From Balneolaceae bacterium (GTDB lineage: Bacteria > Bacteroidota > Rhodothermia > Balneolales > Balneolaceae), in the NCBI GenBank assembly GCA_017643365.1, contig JAEPNO010000001.1, positions 275,367-339,366 of the forward strand: a DNA stretch of 64,000 nt, written 5' to 3'. A program made the translations under genes and the position numbers. Positions 9,603 through 18,170 of the stretch are shown piece after piece; the first letter of the stretch is position 1; every line of letters starts with the position of its first letter. The notes under the pieces were generated by a model. The model was not told the DNA's origin, made no database searches, and saw only the letters and a program-made list of their open reading frames with translations.

Positions 9603-9998
9603 GTGCGCAGATTAACTTATTCATCGATTTTAGGAATAATATTGTTCCTAATGGGTAGCGAAATAAATGCTCAAACCTCTATTACATTCAATGTAAATTT
9701 GAAGCCTCAGCTCGAAGACAGTACCTTTGTTCCGGGTCGGGATCAGATTAAAATAATTGGAGATAAATATCCAATCGATACCCCCAACCCCTACTATTTG
9801 GTAGATGAGGCTCCGAAAGATAGTATCTATTCTGTTACCATACGGTTTTCCTCACGTTTTCGCGGGCAAATGCTTAACTACAATTTCGAAATGACTTCGA
9901 ATTACACCAAGCTCACTGAAGTGCTACCAAGATCGGTTCAACTTCAAGGCAGAGAAGTTGAGCTCGACCCACTCTATTTTAACGCCTTTGCGTGGTAA
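9603..9998 (+). CDS. Small exported beta-rich protein, unknown
   Basis: 131 residues from a GTG start 8 bp after the preceding stop, suggesting co-transcription with the second triplet. A signal peptide occupies residues 1-23 (ends S-E-I-N-A-Q). The mature part starts T-S-I-T-F-N-V-N-L and contains F-V-P-G-R-D-Q-I-K-I-I-G-D. This loosely recalls the first strands of CBM20-like domains often found in exported proteins, but the match is too weak to name a family. It may be a minor subunit or tip protein of the adjacent fimbrial system. Confidence 0.6.
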   Translation: MRRLTYSSILGIILFLMGSEINAQTSITFNVNLKPQLEDSTFVPGRDQIKIIGDKYPIDTPNPYYLVDEAPKDSIYSVTIRFSSRFRGQMLNYNFEMTSNYTKLTEVLPRSVQLQGREVELDPLYFNAFAW

Positions 9999-10089
9999 AT
10001 AAAGCATTGATTACGTTACCTTAATTAAGAAAGATTAACTGCCTTATTTTTTCCATTTGCCTTAACTTAGAAAATAGAAGAGGCGTTAT

Positions 10090-10587
10090 ATGAAAAAGGC
10101 ATTTTTAATTTTACTAATTTTCATTTTTCCGGCAATAAGTCATGCTCAGGAGAGTACAGAACTTAGAGCAGAGGTAAATATTAATGCACAAATAATTAGA
10201 TCAATTGATCTGATTACAATAAATACCATGACCTTTGGTAATGCTCAGCCTGGGCAAGAGAGACTTTACGTAAATCCAATTAATGACGTAAATTCTGGAT
10301 TTATGGTAGCATTAGGCACACCGGGTGCTGCATTCCGACTTGATTATTTAAATGAACGAAGACTTACACAAATTGACGGGCCGGGTTTTTTAATTTTCAG
10401 ATACGAACTTTCTGGAAATTCTGTTGAAGAACAATCTTCTTCTGAATTACTTGAGGTTGTAAACCGTAACCTTCAATTTAATAATGAAGGAAGATATTAT
10501 TTTTGGGTTGGCGGTGAAGTAAACATTGAAAATGCTCTCCCAGGTAATTATGAAGGTGATTTCACTATTGAAATAGACTATATATAA
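10090..10587 (+). CDS. DUF4402-like fimbrial subunit (minor)
   Basis: 165 residues with a signal peptide (1-20, ends S-H-A-Q). The mature protein has the DUF4402 layout: an N-terminal strand (A-E-V-N-I-N-A-Q-I), an 'L-x-T-I-N-T-M-T-F-G-N' segment, alternating strands, and the C-terminal 'LPGNYEGDFTIEIDYI' ending. DUF4402 proteins are secreted beta-sandwiches that often lie beside chaperone-usher genes. Its stop overlaps the next gene's ATG by 1 base (TAATG). With the next two genes it forms a coupled set of three subunits, likely minor or adaptor pilins for the usher at 13316-16312. Confidence 0.75.
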   Translation: MKKAFLILLIFIFPAISHAQESTELRAEVNINAQIIRSIDLITINTMTFGNAQPGQERLYVNPINDVNSGFMVALGTPGAAFRLDYLNERRLTQIDGPGFLIFRYELSGNSVEEQSSSELLEVVNRNLQFNNEGRYYFWVGGEVNIENALPGNYEGDFTIEIDYI

Positions 10588-11177
10588 TGTATCAAAAAGT
10601 AATTTTAATATTACTACTTACAATTACTCATGTTAATTTATATGCTCAAGAATTAAACTTTGGTAGCGACTATAGCTCAATATATTCTGTTTCTATATCT
10701 GATTTAAACCCAGGATTGGATCTTGATTTTGGCTTGCTAGCTAAAAACGAAGGAGTCAGTAGCTTATCAATGAACGAAAGCAAAGTAATTTCAATTGAAG
10801 GTGTTCGATATCTTGATGTTTATGTAGAGATCATGGCTGATGAGTATTTACTGAAAGATGGAAACCCGTCTTGCGCAACTAATCCAAGTTGCAGAATTCC
10901 ATTTACTTTACAGGCTGCTTATGCTAACCGAGGGCAAAATAATACCGCACAAAGCACAATCATGAACGTGTTAAGCTTTACAGCTACTGCTCTTTTCCCC
11001 ATAAAATATAGAGGGAATGCACCGCCCGGCCCACCTCCTACCCCTGTTTATTCTGGCTACAACCCGGCACTTTTTAACGAAACTGCCTACTTATATATAT
11101 ACGGTTCTATCAATGTGGGTAATGTTGATGCTGGAAGTTACACTTCAGATATCACCATAACTGTATCTTATGACTAG
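10587..11177 (+). CDS. DUF4402-like fimbrial subunit (minor)
   Basis: 196 residues with a signal peptide (1-21, ends L-Y-A-Q). The mature part contains 'LDFGLLAKNEG', like the L-D-F-G strand of DUF4402 proteins, and ends with 'YGSINVGNVDAGSYTSD' plus a final valine-rich strand. It has an unusual Cys pair in C-A-T-N-P-S-C that could form a disulphide, and a Pro-rich loop (P-P-G-P-P-P-T-P). The ATG overlaps the previous stop by 1 base and the 3' end overlaps the next gene by 8 bases. Probably a minor pilin or adaptor. Confidence 0.72.
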   Translation: MYQKVILILLLTITHVNLYAQELNFGSDYSSIYSVSISDLNPGLDLDFGLLAKNEGVSSLSMNESKVISIEGVRYLDVYVEIMADEYLLKDGNPSCATNPSCRIPFTLQAAYANRGQNNTAQSTIMNVLSFTATALFPIKYRGNAPPGPPPTPVYSGYNPALFNETAYLYIYGSINVGNVDAGSYTSDITITVSYD

Positions 11178-11700
11178 AATAAGATCATATGTAGGGTTTA
11201 TCATTTTATCTGTTTTATTCAACAGTAGTGCAAGTGCTCAATTTTTAAATTTTCAAATATCCATTGAACCTGAATTGAGTGCTACCGTTGAACGAGAGCT
11301 TAATTTTGGAACAGTTATTACAAATTCCGGCGAAAAGTATATCGATTTAGGGGATGTTGATATGGGAATATTTAGAATAAGAGCGTATTACACTCAAAAT
11401 ATCTTTGTTTCATTTACCCCCCCAGAAGCTTTAAGACACATAAACCCTTCTGTTGATGAAGAAATACAACTAGATTTAAACATCGCTTATAATAATATAT
11501 CACGCAATGTAAGAGATGCTTTAATATTAGATGATAATATTGGTTTTCTATCTTTTGACAGTAATTTTAATGTAAACACTGCACGTACATCCGATGTTTG
11601 GGAAGAAATTGAATTATACGTTTACGGCTCAATAAATGTAGGTAATATACCAAACGGTATTTATGAGGGTAATGCAATATTGAATATAGATTATGATTGA
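11170..11700 (+). CDS. DUF4402-like fimbrial subunit (minor)
   Basis: 176 residues with a signal peptide (1-23, ends S-A-S-A-Q). The mature part has 'LNFGTVITNSGEKYID' and the ending 'YGSINVGNIPNGIYEG' with a last strand N-I-D-Y-D, nearly the same as the upstream gene's ending, so the two are paralogues. It overlaps the upstream gene by 8 bases. About 110 bases separate it from the larger-scale subunit gene at 11811, so these three genes probably form one transcript distinct from the major subunit. Confidence 0.72.
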   Translation: MTRIRSYVGFIILSVLFNSSASAQFLNFQISIEPELSATVERELNFGTVITNSGEKYIDLGDVDMGIFRIRAYYTQNIFVSFTPPEALRHINPSVDEEIQLDLNIAYNNISRNVRDALILDDNIGFLSFDSNFNVNTARTSDVWEEIELYVYGSINVGNIPNGIYEGNAILNIDYD

Positions 11701-11810
11701 CTTTTACTAGTTCATCATTAAAGATGTCTAATTAAGACTCTCTAACTTGTTCTATATACAACTTCTACATAACTTTTTCTCAGAAACAACCAAACCAAAC
11801 TTTTACGACT

Positions 11811-12335
11811 ATGAAAAAGCTTAATCTTTTATCCGCCTCATTACTTGCTTTAGTACTTACTTTTAATGCTAATGCACAAACTTCAGATTCAGATAACATT
11901 TCTGCAACTGCTACTGTAGTAGGTGCAATTTCTGTAACTCCTGTTGATGCACTTGATTTTGGAAGCATTTTATCATCCGAAACTCCAGCAATTGCTGCTA
12001 CCGATGCAAACTCAGGTTCAGCAACCATTACTGCAGAAGATGGACAAGTTGTTAATGTAACTGTTACATTTCCAACAACATTAACTGGTTCTTCAGGAAG
12101 TTTAACTCTTGGAACATTCGATGTAAACGTTGACAATGATGGTGCCGTTCGCGCTGGTTCTGCCGACTTAACTGGTGAAGCAATTACTGGTACTAATAGT
12201 GAAATTTATGACGGTACATACACTGCTTCAGGTACAACTGCTACTATCTTTGTAGGTGCAGCGATTACTACTAACAGTGGTGTTGCCGGTGTTGATTACT
12301 CAGGTAACGTATCTGTTGCTGTTGATTACAACTAA
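11811..12335 (+). CDS. DUF4402 fimbrial protein, probable major pilin
   Basis: 174 residues with a signal peptide (1-23, ends N-A-N-A-Q). The mature protein is a clean DUF4402 domain: A-T-V-V-G-A-I-S-V-T-P, 'ALDFGSILSSETP', 'GSATITAEDGQ', and a C-terminal 'SGNVSVAVDYN'. The composition (Ala, Thr, Gly, Ser, Val; very few Lys or Arg) fits an abundant polymerised subunit. Its own upstream region and a strong terminator (12362-12396) isolate it from the minor subunits and the chaperone-usher-motor operon, as expected for a highly expressed shaft pilin. The 'major' assignment is inference. Confidence 0.8.
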   Translation: MKKLNLLSASLLALVLTFNANAQTSDSDNISATATVVGAISVTPVDALDFGSILSSETPAIAATDANSGSATITAEDGQVVNVTVTFPTTLTGSSGSLTLGTFDVNVDNDGAVRAGSADLTGEAITGTNSEIYDGTYTASGTTATIFVGAAITTNSGVAGVDYSGNVSVAVDYN

Positions 12336-12361
12336 TTAAAAAGTAATTAGTATTAATTACA

Positions 12362-12396
12362 CCCCATTAATCTGTTGATTAATGGGGTTTTTTTTT
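12362..12396 (+). terminator. Rho-independent terminator after the probable major pilin
   Basis: A perfect 10 bp stem (CCCCATTAAT / ATTAATGGGG) with a 6-base loop (CTGTTG) is followed by nine T. It sits 26 bp after the stop of the DUF4402 gene and before the chaperone gene, separating the pilin transcript from the downstream operon. Confidence 0.9.
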
Positions 12397-12404
12397 GACA
12401 TTTT

Positions 12405-12439
12405 TTTGATATAGAATAATAATGTGATTTCTATCTTTG
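12405..12439 (+). promoter_or_regulatory. Candidate Bacteroidota-type promoter of the chaperone-usher-motor operon
   Basis: TTTG at 12405-12408 and TATCTTTG at 12432-12439 fit the Bacteroidota consensus (TTTG ... TAnnTTTG), although the 23-base spacing is at the long end. It lies just after the terminator and about 35 bases before the chaperone ATG. A sigma70-like TTGACA is also present at 12395-12400. Prediction from sequence only. Confidence 0.4.
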
Positions 12440-12473
12440 TTTTTAAGTATTTTACTCGAAATAATCTTCAGAC

Positions 12474-13319
12474 ATGTCTATTACTATATTAAAACGGGTT
12501 ACACTTACAATTGCGTTTGTGTTGCTTTGCACAAATCTTAAAGGGCAAGTTACCATCGCCCCAACTAATATGTTCTTGAGCGACAGTAATCCTTTTGGAA
12601 CATACATGGTTATTAATGGTTCGAGCGAAGCACAGGAAATTTCAGTCGATTTTCTATTTGCTTATTCTGCAACCGATGAAAATGGTAATCGAAGAATAAT
12701 TCAAGATGATTCCACCTTTGCAGAGAATCATTCAATTGCTAATAAAGTAAGGGCGTTCCCTCGCAACTTCACTTTAGCACCTGATCAGCGTCAAATTGTT
12801 CGGTTAAGATTATCTGACACAAATAGTCTTGAAGATGGTACTTATTGGGCTAGAATTAGAACAAAATCGGTTCCAGAAACTCCACCAATCGAGGTTCAAA
12901 ATACTACCACTGTTTCAGCTAGAGTTGGCATTACCTTTGAGCAAGTAACTGGCTTATTCTTTAAAAAAGGTAATGTAACAACAGGTATTGATATTAAAGA
13001 CATCAAAACTGAAATTAATGCGGAAAACCAAAATGAGTTGATTGTACTTGCTGATTTTGATCGTACAGGCAATTCACCATTTCTTGGAACAATTACTATG
13101 TCTATTCGTGATTCTAATAATCGTGAATTAGTTTCTGACTTTGTTTCAACATCACATTATTTTGGTGGTACTCACCGTCAGACACTAGATATATCTAGTC
13201 TAACCAATGGAAACTATCAACTAACCGTTGAGTTTGCTACTAAAAGAACTGACGTTTCTGAAGCTGATTTAGTAAGAATGCAACCCGTAAGAAAATCAAT
13301 ATCATTCACTAAAAATTGA
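12474..13319 (+). CDS. PapD-like periplasmic pilus chaperone
   Basis: 281 residues with a signal peptide (1-25, ends L-K-G-Q). The first domain (about 26-150) has the layout of a fimbrial chaperone: N-terminal strand V-T-I-A-P-T-N-M-F-L, 'PRNFTLAPDQRQIVRLRL' (the P-x-x-x-x-L-x-P-x-x-x-Q-x-x-R signature of PapD-type proteins) and 'DGTYWARI'. A second Ig-like domain follows to about 275. Such chaperones donate a strand to pilin subunits in the periplasm and deliver them to the usher. First gene of the operon; its TGA overlaps the TTG start of the usher gene by 4 bases. Confidence 0.85.
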   Translation: MSITILKRVTLTIAFVLLCTNLKGQVTIAPTNMFLSDSNPFGTYMVINGSSEAQEISVDFLFAYSATDENGNRRIIQDDSTFAENHSIANKVRAFPRNFTLAPDQRQIVRLRLSDTNSLEDGTYWARIRTKSVPETPPIEVQNTTTVSARVGITFEQVTGLFFKKGNVTTGIDIKDIKTEINAENQNELIVLADFDRTGNSPFLGTITMSIRDSNNRELVSDFVSTSHYFGGTHRQTLDISSLTNGNYQLTVEFATKRTDVSEADLVRMQPVRKSISFTKN

Positions 13320-16312
13320 TCAAAAGAAAATTATCTCGGTTTCTTTCTTTTCTTTCAATAATACTTTTCACACAGTCATTATCTAATCTTTCTTATTCTC
13401 AATCAAACGACCCCTTTGAAGTTTATTTAGATTTTAATCATAGGGGAATCATTAACACTGTAGTTATTAGCTACTATGCTGACGATACCTTCTACCTTCC
13501 CGTTAATGAGATTTTTAATTTATTTAATATCGAAGCTGACTATGATGGTTTAACCATTAGCGGAAGATTTTCAAGTGAACAAATTGAATATTCTATAAAT
13601 CTTGAACGTCAGGTTATCGTTTTTGGTAATGAGAGCTATAAGCTTGAGGTAGAAGATTACTATTTAAACGAATTAGATGTCCACTTACCCATCAGATTAT
13701 TTTCTGAAATATTCGATTTAAATTTTAGTGTTGATTTCAATCAGCTTTTGCTAAACCTAGAAACTAATGTTGAACTCCCTATCATTCAACAGGCTTTAAG
13801 AAATCAAGAGCGTAGAATTTCTAATACTACTGTAACAACTCCAAGATATCCTCTTTATCAGTCCCGCTCCTCAAATAAATTAATCGACTTGGGTTTCTTA
13901 GATTATGGTGTTCAATACAATACAGACGGTAACGAGCAAATTTTGAACATTAGTAATTCTATTGGATTAAATTTACTTGGTGGTGACTTAAGTGGTAATG
14001 TATTCGCAAATATTAATAATCAAATCTCATCTTACGAAACAGATAATTTAAGATGGGTTTATACCTCAACTGAAACTCCATTGTTTACCAATATTAGTAT
14101 TGGTCAACTCAATTCAGACGGTGTATTAATGTCGCCATATATGGGGATCAGAGTATCAAATGAACCCATTATACCAAGAACTTTATTTGATGAGTTTGAG
14201 GTATCCGGTACAGCAATTCCTCAATCTGAAGTTGAGTTATATTTAAATAACAGATTAGTTGGATTTTCAAGAATTGATGATTCAGGTAACTACCGTTTCT
14301 TGATTCCAATTTCGTACGGGAACTCACAAATTGTGCAAAAAATTTATGGTCCAACTGGGCAAGTGAAAGAACAAAATACACGACTTCAAATACCATTTAA
14401 CTTTGTACCCAAAGGAGAAATCAATTATAACCTCAATATTGGACAATTAAATAATTTTATTATTGGTTCTACCCAGGTAAATAATATTGGGCAATTTAAT
14501 ACGAGTGTTGGTATTACTAGTTGGCTTACCGCAAAGCTTGGTGTAGAAAACTATTATAATGATTCATCTAATAATACGTTTTTTACAAGTACAATTTCTT
14601 CAAGAATTAATACAAATAATATTTTCACTCTCGAGGCAGTTTCTGATAGCTATCTACGTGGATCATTAAACTCAATTTTTCCAAATTCGACCAGCTTAGG
14701 AATCGATTATGTTAATTATAAAAACAACTCAAATTTCTATAATCAATCGAATTATAATTGGCAGTTAGTTACTACCACTTTTATACCGTTTAAGTTAGGG
14801 AGCGTTCCATTAAACGTTCGAGCTTCGAGTTTTTTAAGAAAAAGAGAAACCGGATATTTCAATACACTAAGATTTGATTTAATAAGCAGAATTAAAAGAT
14901 TAAGCTTTAGGACCAGTTATAGTGATCAACAAATAGATGAATTTAATCCGTTTAATTCATCAAACTTATCTAAAATAGAATCATCAGCTAGCTATTCTTT
15001 TGAAAGATCAAGAGAAACCTTACAGTTCTTTAGAGGAGCTACTCTTAGGTCGCAGCTAGTTTATTTTATTGGAATAAATGAATTTAAATCTGCAGAATTA
15101 TTCTTTACTAAAAACGTCTCTGAAAATGGACGATTTCAAATATCTGTAGGAAGAGATTTTAGCGGGGACTTTAATACTATTCGGTTTAATCTCATATTTA
15201 ATTTTAAAAATTTCAGGTCAAATACTACTTTTAATAGTTTAAGAGGTGCTTACAGTGTAGCCCAGAGCCTAAGAGGCTCTATTGGCTATGATAGTAATAC
15301 CAATAACATATTATTCTCAAACAGAGATCAGGTTGGTAGAGGGGCATTATCAACAAGAATGTTTTTAGACAATAATAATAATAGAGTTTATGATAAAGAT
15401 GTTGACGAAATCATCCCTGAAGTTTCGTTACGAATAGACCGAAGTGGTACAAAAACGGAAAGTAAAAATAATGTGATTTATAACTCATTGATTCAGCCAA
15501 ATATTAGGCTAAACGTTGAAGTAAATAAAGCAACCATTAAGAATCCAATGCTTGTACCCGAAGTGGATAAGTTTTCGATTATTACTGAACCAAATAAGTA
15601 TACATCTGTTGATATTCCATTTTTTCAGGCTGGAGTTATTGAGGGAATTGTGGAAAGGCAATTTGAAGATGGAGTAACAGATGGAATTGGTGGTCTTAAA
15701 GTTCTTTTAACATCTCAAAAAGATAATACTGTTAAAGAACTTCGCACATTTTCTGATGGAAGTTTCTATGATTATCCACTACCACCTGGTAAGTACACCT
15801 TACAAGTTGATAACCAACAATTATCTTTTTTACAAGCTACATCTAAACCCGAAAAAATAGATTTTGAAGTAGAAGCGGTGACAAATGGTGACTTTATAGA
15901 AGGCTTAAGTTTTGTATTAATTCCTGATGCTGATGCCGAACAAGATCAACAAACAATCCAAGAACAGATCACCATCGCGCAGGTAACCGACGAGATCAAA
16001 TCGTCGCCTGAAATATTAGAATATTCTCAGGAAGTATTTAAAGAGGTGGATGATGCATTACGACTTATAATTCATGCGCAGAACGCATTTTATTCCAATA
16101 ACATAGACCTAGCCTTCCGATTTGTGAGCGAATCATTAGAACTTTTTGAAACTGCACAAGGACACGCTTTAAAGGGAAGTTTTTATTATTTTGAAGGTAA
16201 TATCGACCAGGCGCAGCGACATTGGGAACAAGCACTCCGGTTTAATCCTGATTTAGTAATACCAGATATGGAATTACTGGAAGAACGGGTTAATAGGCGT
16301 GCATCAGACTAA
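13316..16312 (+). CDS. Outer-membrane fimbrial usher with C-terminal TPR domain
   Basis: 998 residues; TTG start overlapping the chaperone stop (TTGA). A signal peptide (about 1-29) is followed by an N-terminal periplasmic domain (V-Y-L-D-F-N-H-R-G), then a long Asn/Ser-rich beta-barrel. A TcfC-type E-set module lies at about 293-370 ('EVSGTAIPQSEVELYLNN', F-V-P-K-G). After the barrel come 'FLDNNNNRVYDKD' (about 680, the D-x-N-x-N-G-like segment of such ushers) and a carboxypeptidase-regulatory-like domain at about 772-870. Ushers normally end there; this one has an extra linker and a ~100-residue helical TPR domain (about 900-998) with 'ALKGSFYYFEGN' and 'ALRFNPDLVIPD'. The TPR should lie in the periplasm. 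The gene overlaps the downstream motor gene by 14 bases and is visibly more AT-rich than it. Confidence 0.85.
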   Translation: MIKRKLSRFLSFLSIILFTQSLSNLSYSQSNDPFEVYLDFNHRGIINTVVISYYADDTFYLPVNEIFNLFNIEADYDGLTISGRFSSEQIEYSINLERQVIVFGNESYKLEVEDYYLNELDVHLPIRLFSEIFDLNFSVDFNQLLLNLETNVELPIIQQALRNQERRISNTTVTTPRYPLYQSRSSNKLIDLGFLDYGVQYNTDGNEQILNISNSIGLNLLGGDLSGNVFANINNQISSYETDNLRWVYTSTETPLFTNISIGQLNSDGVLMSPYMGIRVSNEPIIPRTLFDEFEVSGTAIPQSEVELYLNNRLVGFSRIDDSGNYRFLIPISYGNSQIVQKIYGPTGQVKEQNTRLQIPFNFVPKGEINYNLNIGQLNNFIIGSTQVNNIGQFNTSVGITSWLTAKLGVENYYNDSSNNTFFTSTISSRINTNNIFTLEAVSDSYLRGSLNSIFPNSTSLGIDYVNYKNNSNFYNQSNYNWQLVTTTFIPFKLGSVPLNVRASSFLRKRETGYFNTLRFDLISRIKRLSFRTSYSDQQIDEFNPFNSSNLSKIESSASYSFERSRETLQFFRGATLRSQLVYFIGINEFKSAELFFTKNVSENGRFQISVGRDFSGDFNTIRFNLIFNFKNFRSNTTFNSLRGAYSVAQSLRGSIGYDSNTNNILFSNRDQVGRGALSTRMFLDNNNNRVYDKDVDEIIPEVSLRIDRSGTKTESKNNVIYNSLIQPNIRLNVEVNKATIKNPMLVPEVDKFSIITEPNKYTSVDIPFFQAGVIEGIVERQFEDGVTDGIGGLKVLLTSQKDNTVKELRTFSDGSFYDYPLPPGKYTLQVDNQQLSFLQATSKPEKIDFEVEAVTNGDFIEGLSFVLIPDADAEQDQQTIQEQITIAQVTDEIKSSPEILEYSQEVFKEVDDALRLIIHAQNAFYSNNIDLAFRFVSESLELFETAQGHALKGSFYYFEGNIDQAQRHWEQALRFNPDLVIPDMELLEERVNRRASD

Positions 16313-18155
16313 AATGCACAGAATACGTCACATATATGCCTCTATGCATGCTAAAATTCAACCAAATTTTGGCCTGACATTCCTTTCTTTTGTATTTCTC
16401 GTTGCTCTTCTTTTACTCCCTTTCGAAAATGTTCGCTCTCAAACTTCTTACGATGCATCTAGCTCACAGTCGCTAGATTTACGAGTTTCTAACTTAGAAC
16501 AGCAATACGACTCCCAAATCATTCAAATTCTTTCTAACTACTTTAACAGAAAGAAATTCTTTATCGATGTTAACATAAACGCTGAATTAGTTGAACAAAC
16601 TATTGGTACAACAAGTAATCAAGTAGTATCAAATAGCCAACCCGAAGAAAATCTGATGATGCCCGGGTTACCCTTTTTACCCCAACAAAACTTAAGGCAA
16701 CCTACCCGTCGAAACACTCAACCACAAACGGTTGTAAACGAAAATACGATCAAAACACTGCGGATTGTAAACATGAGTGTTAACATCTATGCAGATACTT
16801 CGATTACTACCGCACAACTGGAGTTGATGCGCTTTATCACGGGAATTGCTGTAAAGGTAAATGAAAACCGCGGCGATGAAATCAACATCAATCAACTTGC
16901 AATCCCCGACTATACCGAAGCACCTGAACCTGTTACAGCCACAACGGTAACCCAACCGCCTGCCCTTCCCGATTACAACTCGATATACACGTATATTCCT
17001 GCCTTAGCGCTCATGTTACTATTTGGGTTAACCTTGCTGTTCAATCGAATCATGAACAAGCCTCAGCCTCAAATGCCGATGCGGGATTTCAGAGAATCGT
17101 TTAAAAATGATATGGCTTTTCAGCAACAGGCTGCATCACAAACTGCATTAAGCACTTCTACTGATGAAAGAATAGAAGAAACGGAAGAAGACTTATCAGC
17201 TGAAGAACTTGTAAATGCATTCTTTACCAAGCCCGATGAAATCGCCACTATTTTTAGATATTGGTTAAGCGAAGAGGAAAACGGAGCTAAAAAAGCAGCT
17301 GAATATTTAGTTGCCGTAGATAAACACTTGCTCAGAACGTTGAAAAAAGAACTGCACCCAGAAGATTACGATACGTTGACGGATGCAGTTATAGAGCAGG
17401 AAAAACTATCACCGGAAAAACGTGCAGAAATTATTCAGGAATTCGGTCGTATGCTTCAGCAAGGAGCTAAACAAACCGTTACTGAAAAGAAACGAAGTAA
17501 GTTTTCTTTGTTTAAATTTTTGGATCATATTTCAGACAAGCACATCCTTACTTTGCTTGAAACAGAGGATAGTTTATCGGGGGCGTTTATTCTGCAATAT
17601 ATTCCCGATGATAAAGCTGCCATTTTGATTGAGAAACTGGATAAAGAAATTGCTGCTAAAATCATGCTTCATATGGCGTCGTTGAATAATCTTACGAACG
17701 AACAGCAGCATAAAATTTCATCCGAGCTTTTTGATAAAGCGATGGATCTTGTTGAGGCAGAACGTAGCGAACAATACGGTGCAGAGCATCTCTATCCTAT
17801 TCTTGAGCGTCTTCCGGTTAATGAACAACAACGATATATTGATGAGCTTAAAGCAACCGGTTCTATAGTAGGTGCAATTCTTGAGAAGCAGTTTATCACA
17901 ATTGATAAATTACCGGAATTAAGCGACGAAGTGATTAAGAAAGCTGTTCGAACTTTAAATACCGAAACCTTATTAGATGCAATTTTTGGCCTTCCACCCC
18001 AAGTTGTTGATCGAATTTTATCTGCACGACCTAAGCGCGAGCAACGGTTATTGCGAATGGAATTAGATGAGCTTCAAGGAACCTCAGGTCGCCAAACAGA
18101 ATATGCCAAAGCCTTGTTGATGAACTCAATTCGAAAGAATGCAAATGACCAATAG
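16299..18155 (+). CDS. Natural FliF-FliG-like fusion (MS-ring RBM3 + rotor switch protein)
   Basis: 618 residues from GTG at 16299 (ATG at 16314 is an alternative). Hydrophobic signal/anchor at about 25-42. Residues 60-205 look like FliF's ring-building motif 3: 'LEQQYDSQIIQILSNYF', 'FIDVNINAELVEQT', then after a Gln/Pro-rich loop 'RIVNMSVNIYAD', 'TAQLELMRFI' and 'ENRGDEININ' (the R-G-D-x-[IV] segment of FliF). TM2 is at 229-250. The cytoplasmic part resembles FliG N (about 301-392), M (about 405-488) and C (about 492-615): 'HILTLLETEDSLSGAFILQY' and 'RPKREQRLLRMELDEL' match FliG spacing and charge. FliF RBM1 and RBM2 are absent. It would form a membrane ring with its own torque-receiving cytoplasmic face. 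Stop is 15 bp before the TPR lipoprotein gene. Confidence 0.85.
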   Translation: MHQTKMHRIRHIYASMHAKIQPNFGLTFLSFVFLVALLLLPFENVRSQTSYDASSSQSLDLRVSNLEQQYDSQIIQILSNYFNRKKFFIDVNINAELVEQTIGTTSNQVVSNSQPEENLMMPGLPFLPQQNLRQPTRRNTQPQTVVNENTIKTLRIVNMSVNIYADTSITTAQLELMRFITGIAVKVNENRGDEININQLAIPDYTEAPEPVTATTVTQPPALPDYNSIYTYIPALALMLLFGLTLLFNRIMNKPQPQMPMRDFRESFKNDMAFQQQAASQTALSTSTDERIEETEEDLSAEELVNAFFTKPDEIATIFRYWLSEEENGAKKAAEYLVAVDKHLLRTLKKELHPEDYDTLTDAVIEQEKLSPEKRAEIIQEFGRMLQQGAKQTVTEKKRSKFSLFKFLDHISDKHILTLLETEDSLSGAFILQYIPDDKAAILIEKLDKEIAAKIMLHMASLNNLTNEQQHKISSELFDKAMDLVEAERSEQYGAEHLYPILERLPVNEQQRYIDELKATGSIVGAILEKQFITIDKLPELSDEVIKKAVRTLNTETLLDAIFGLPPQVVDRILSARPKREQRLLRMELDELQGTSGRQTEYAKALLMNSIRKNANDQ

Positions 18156-18170
18156 ATGTTCAGGTGATTC

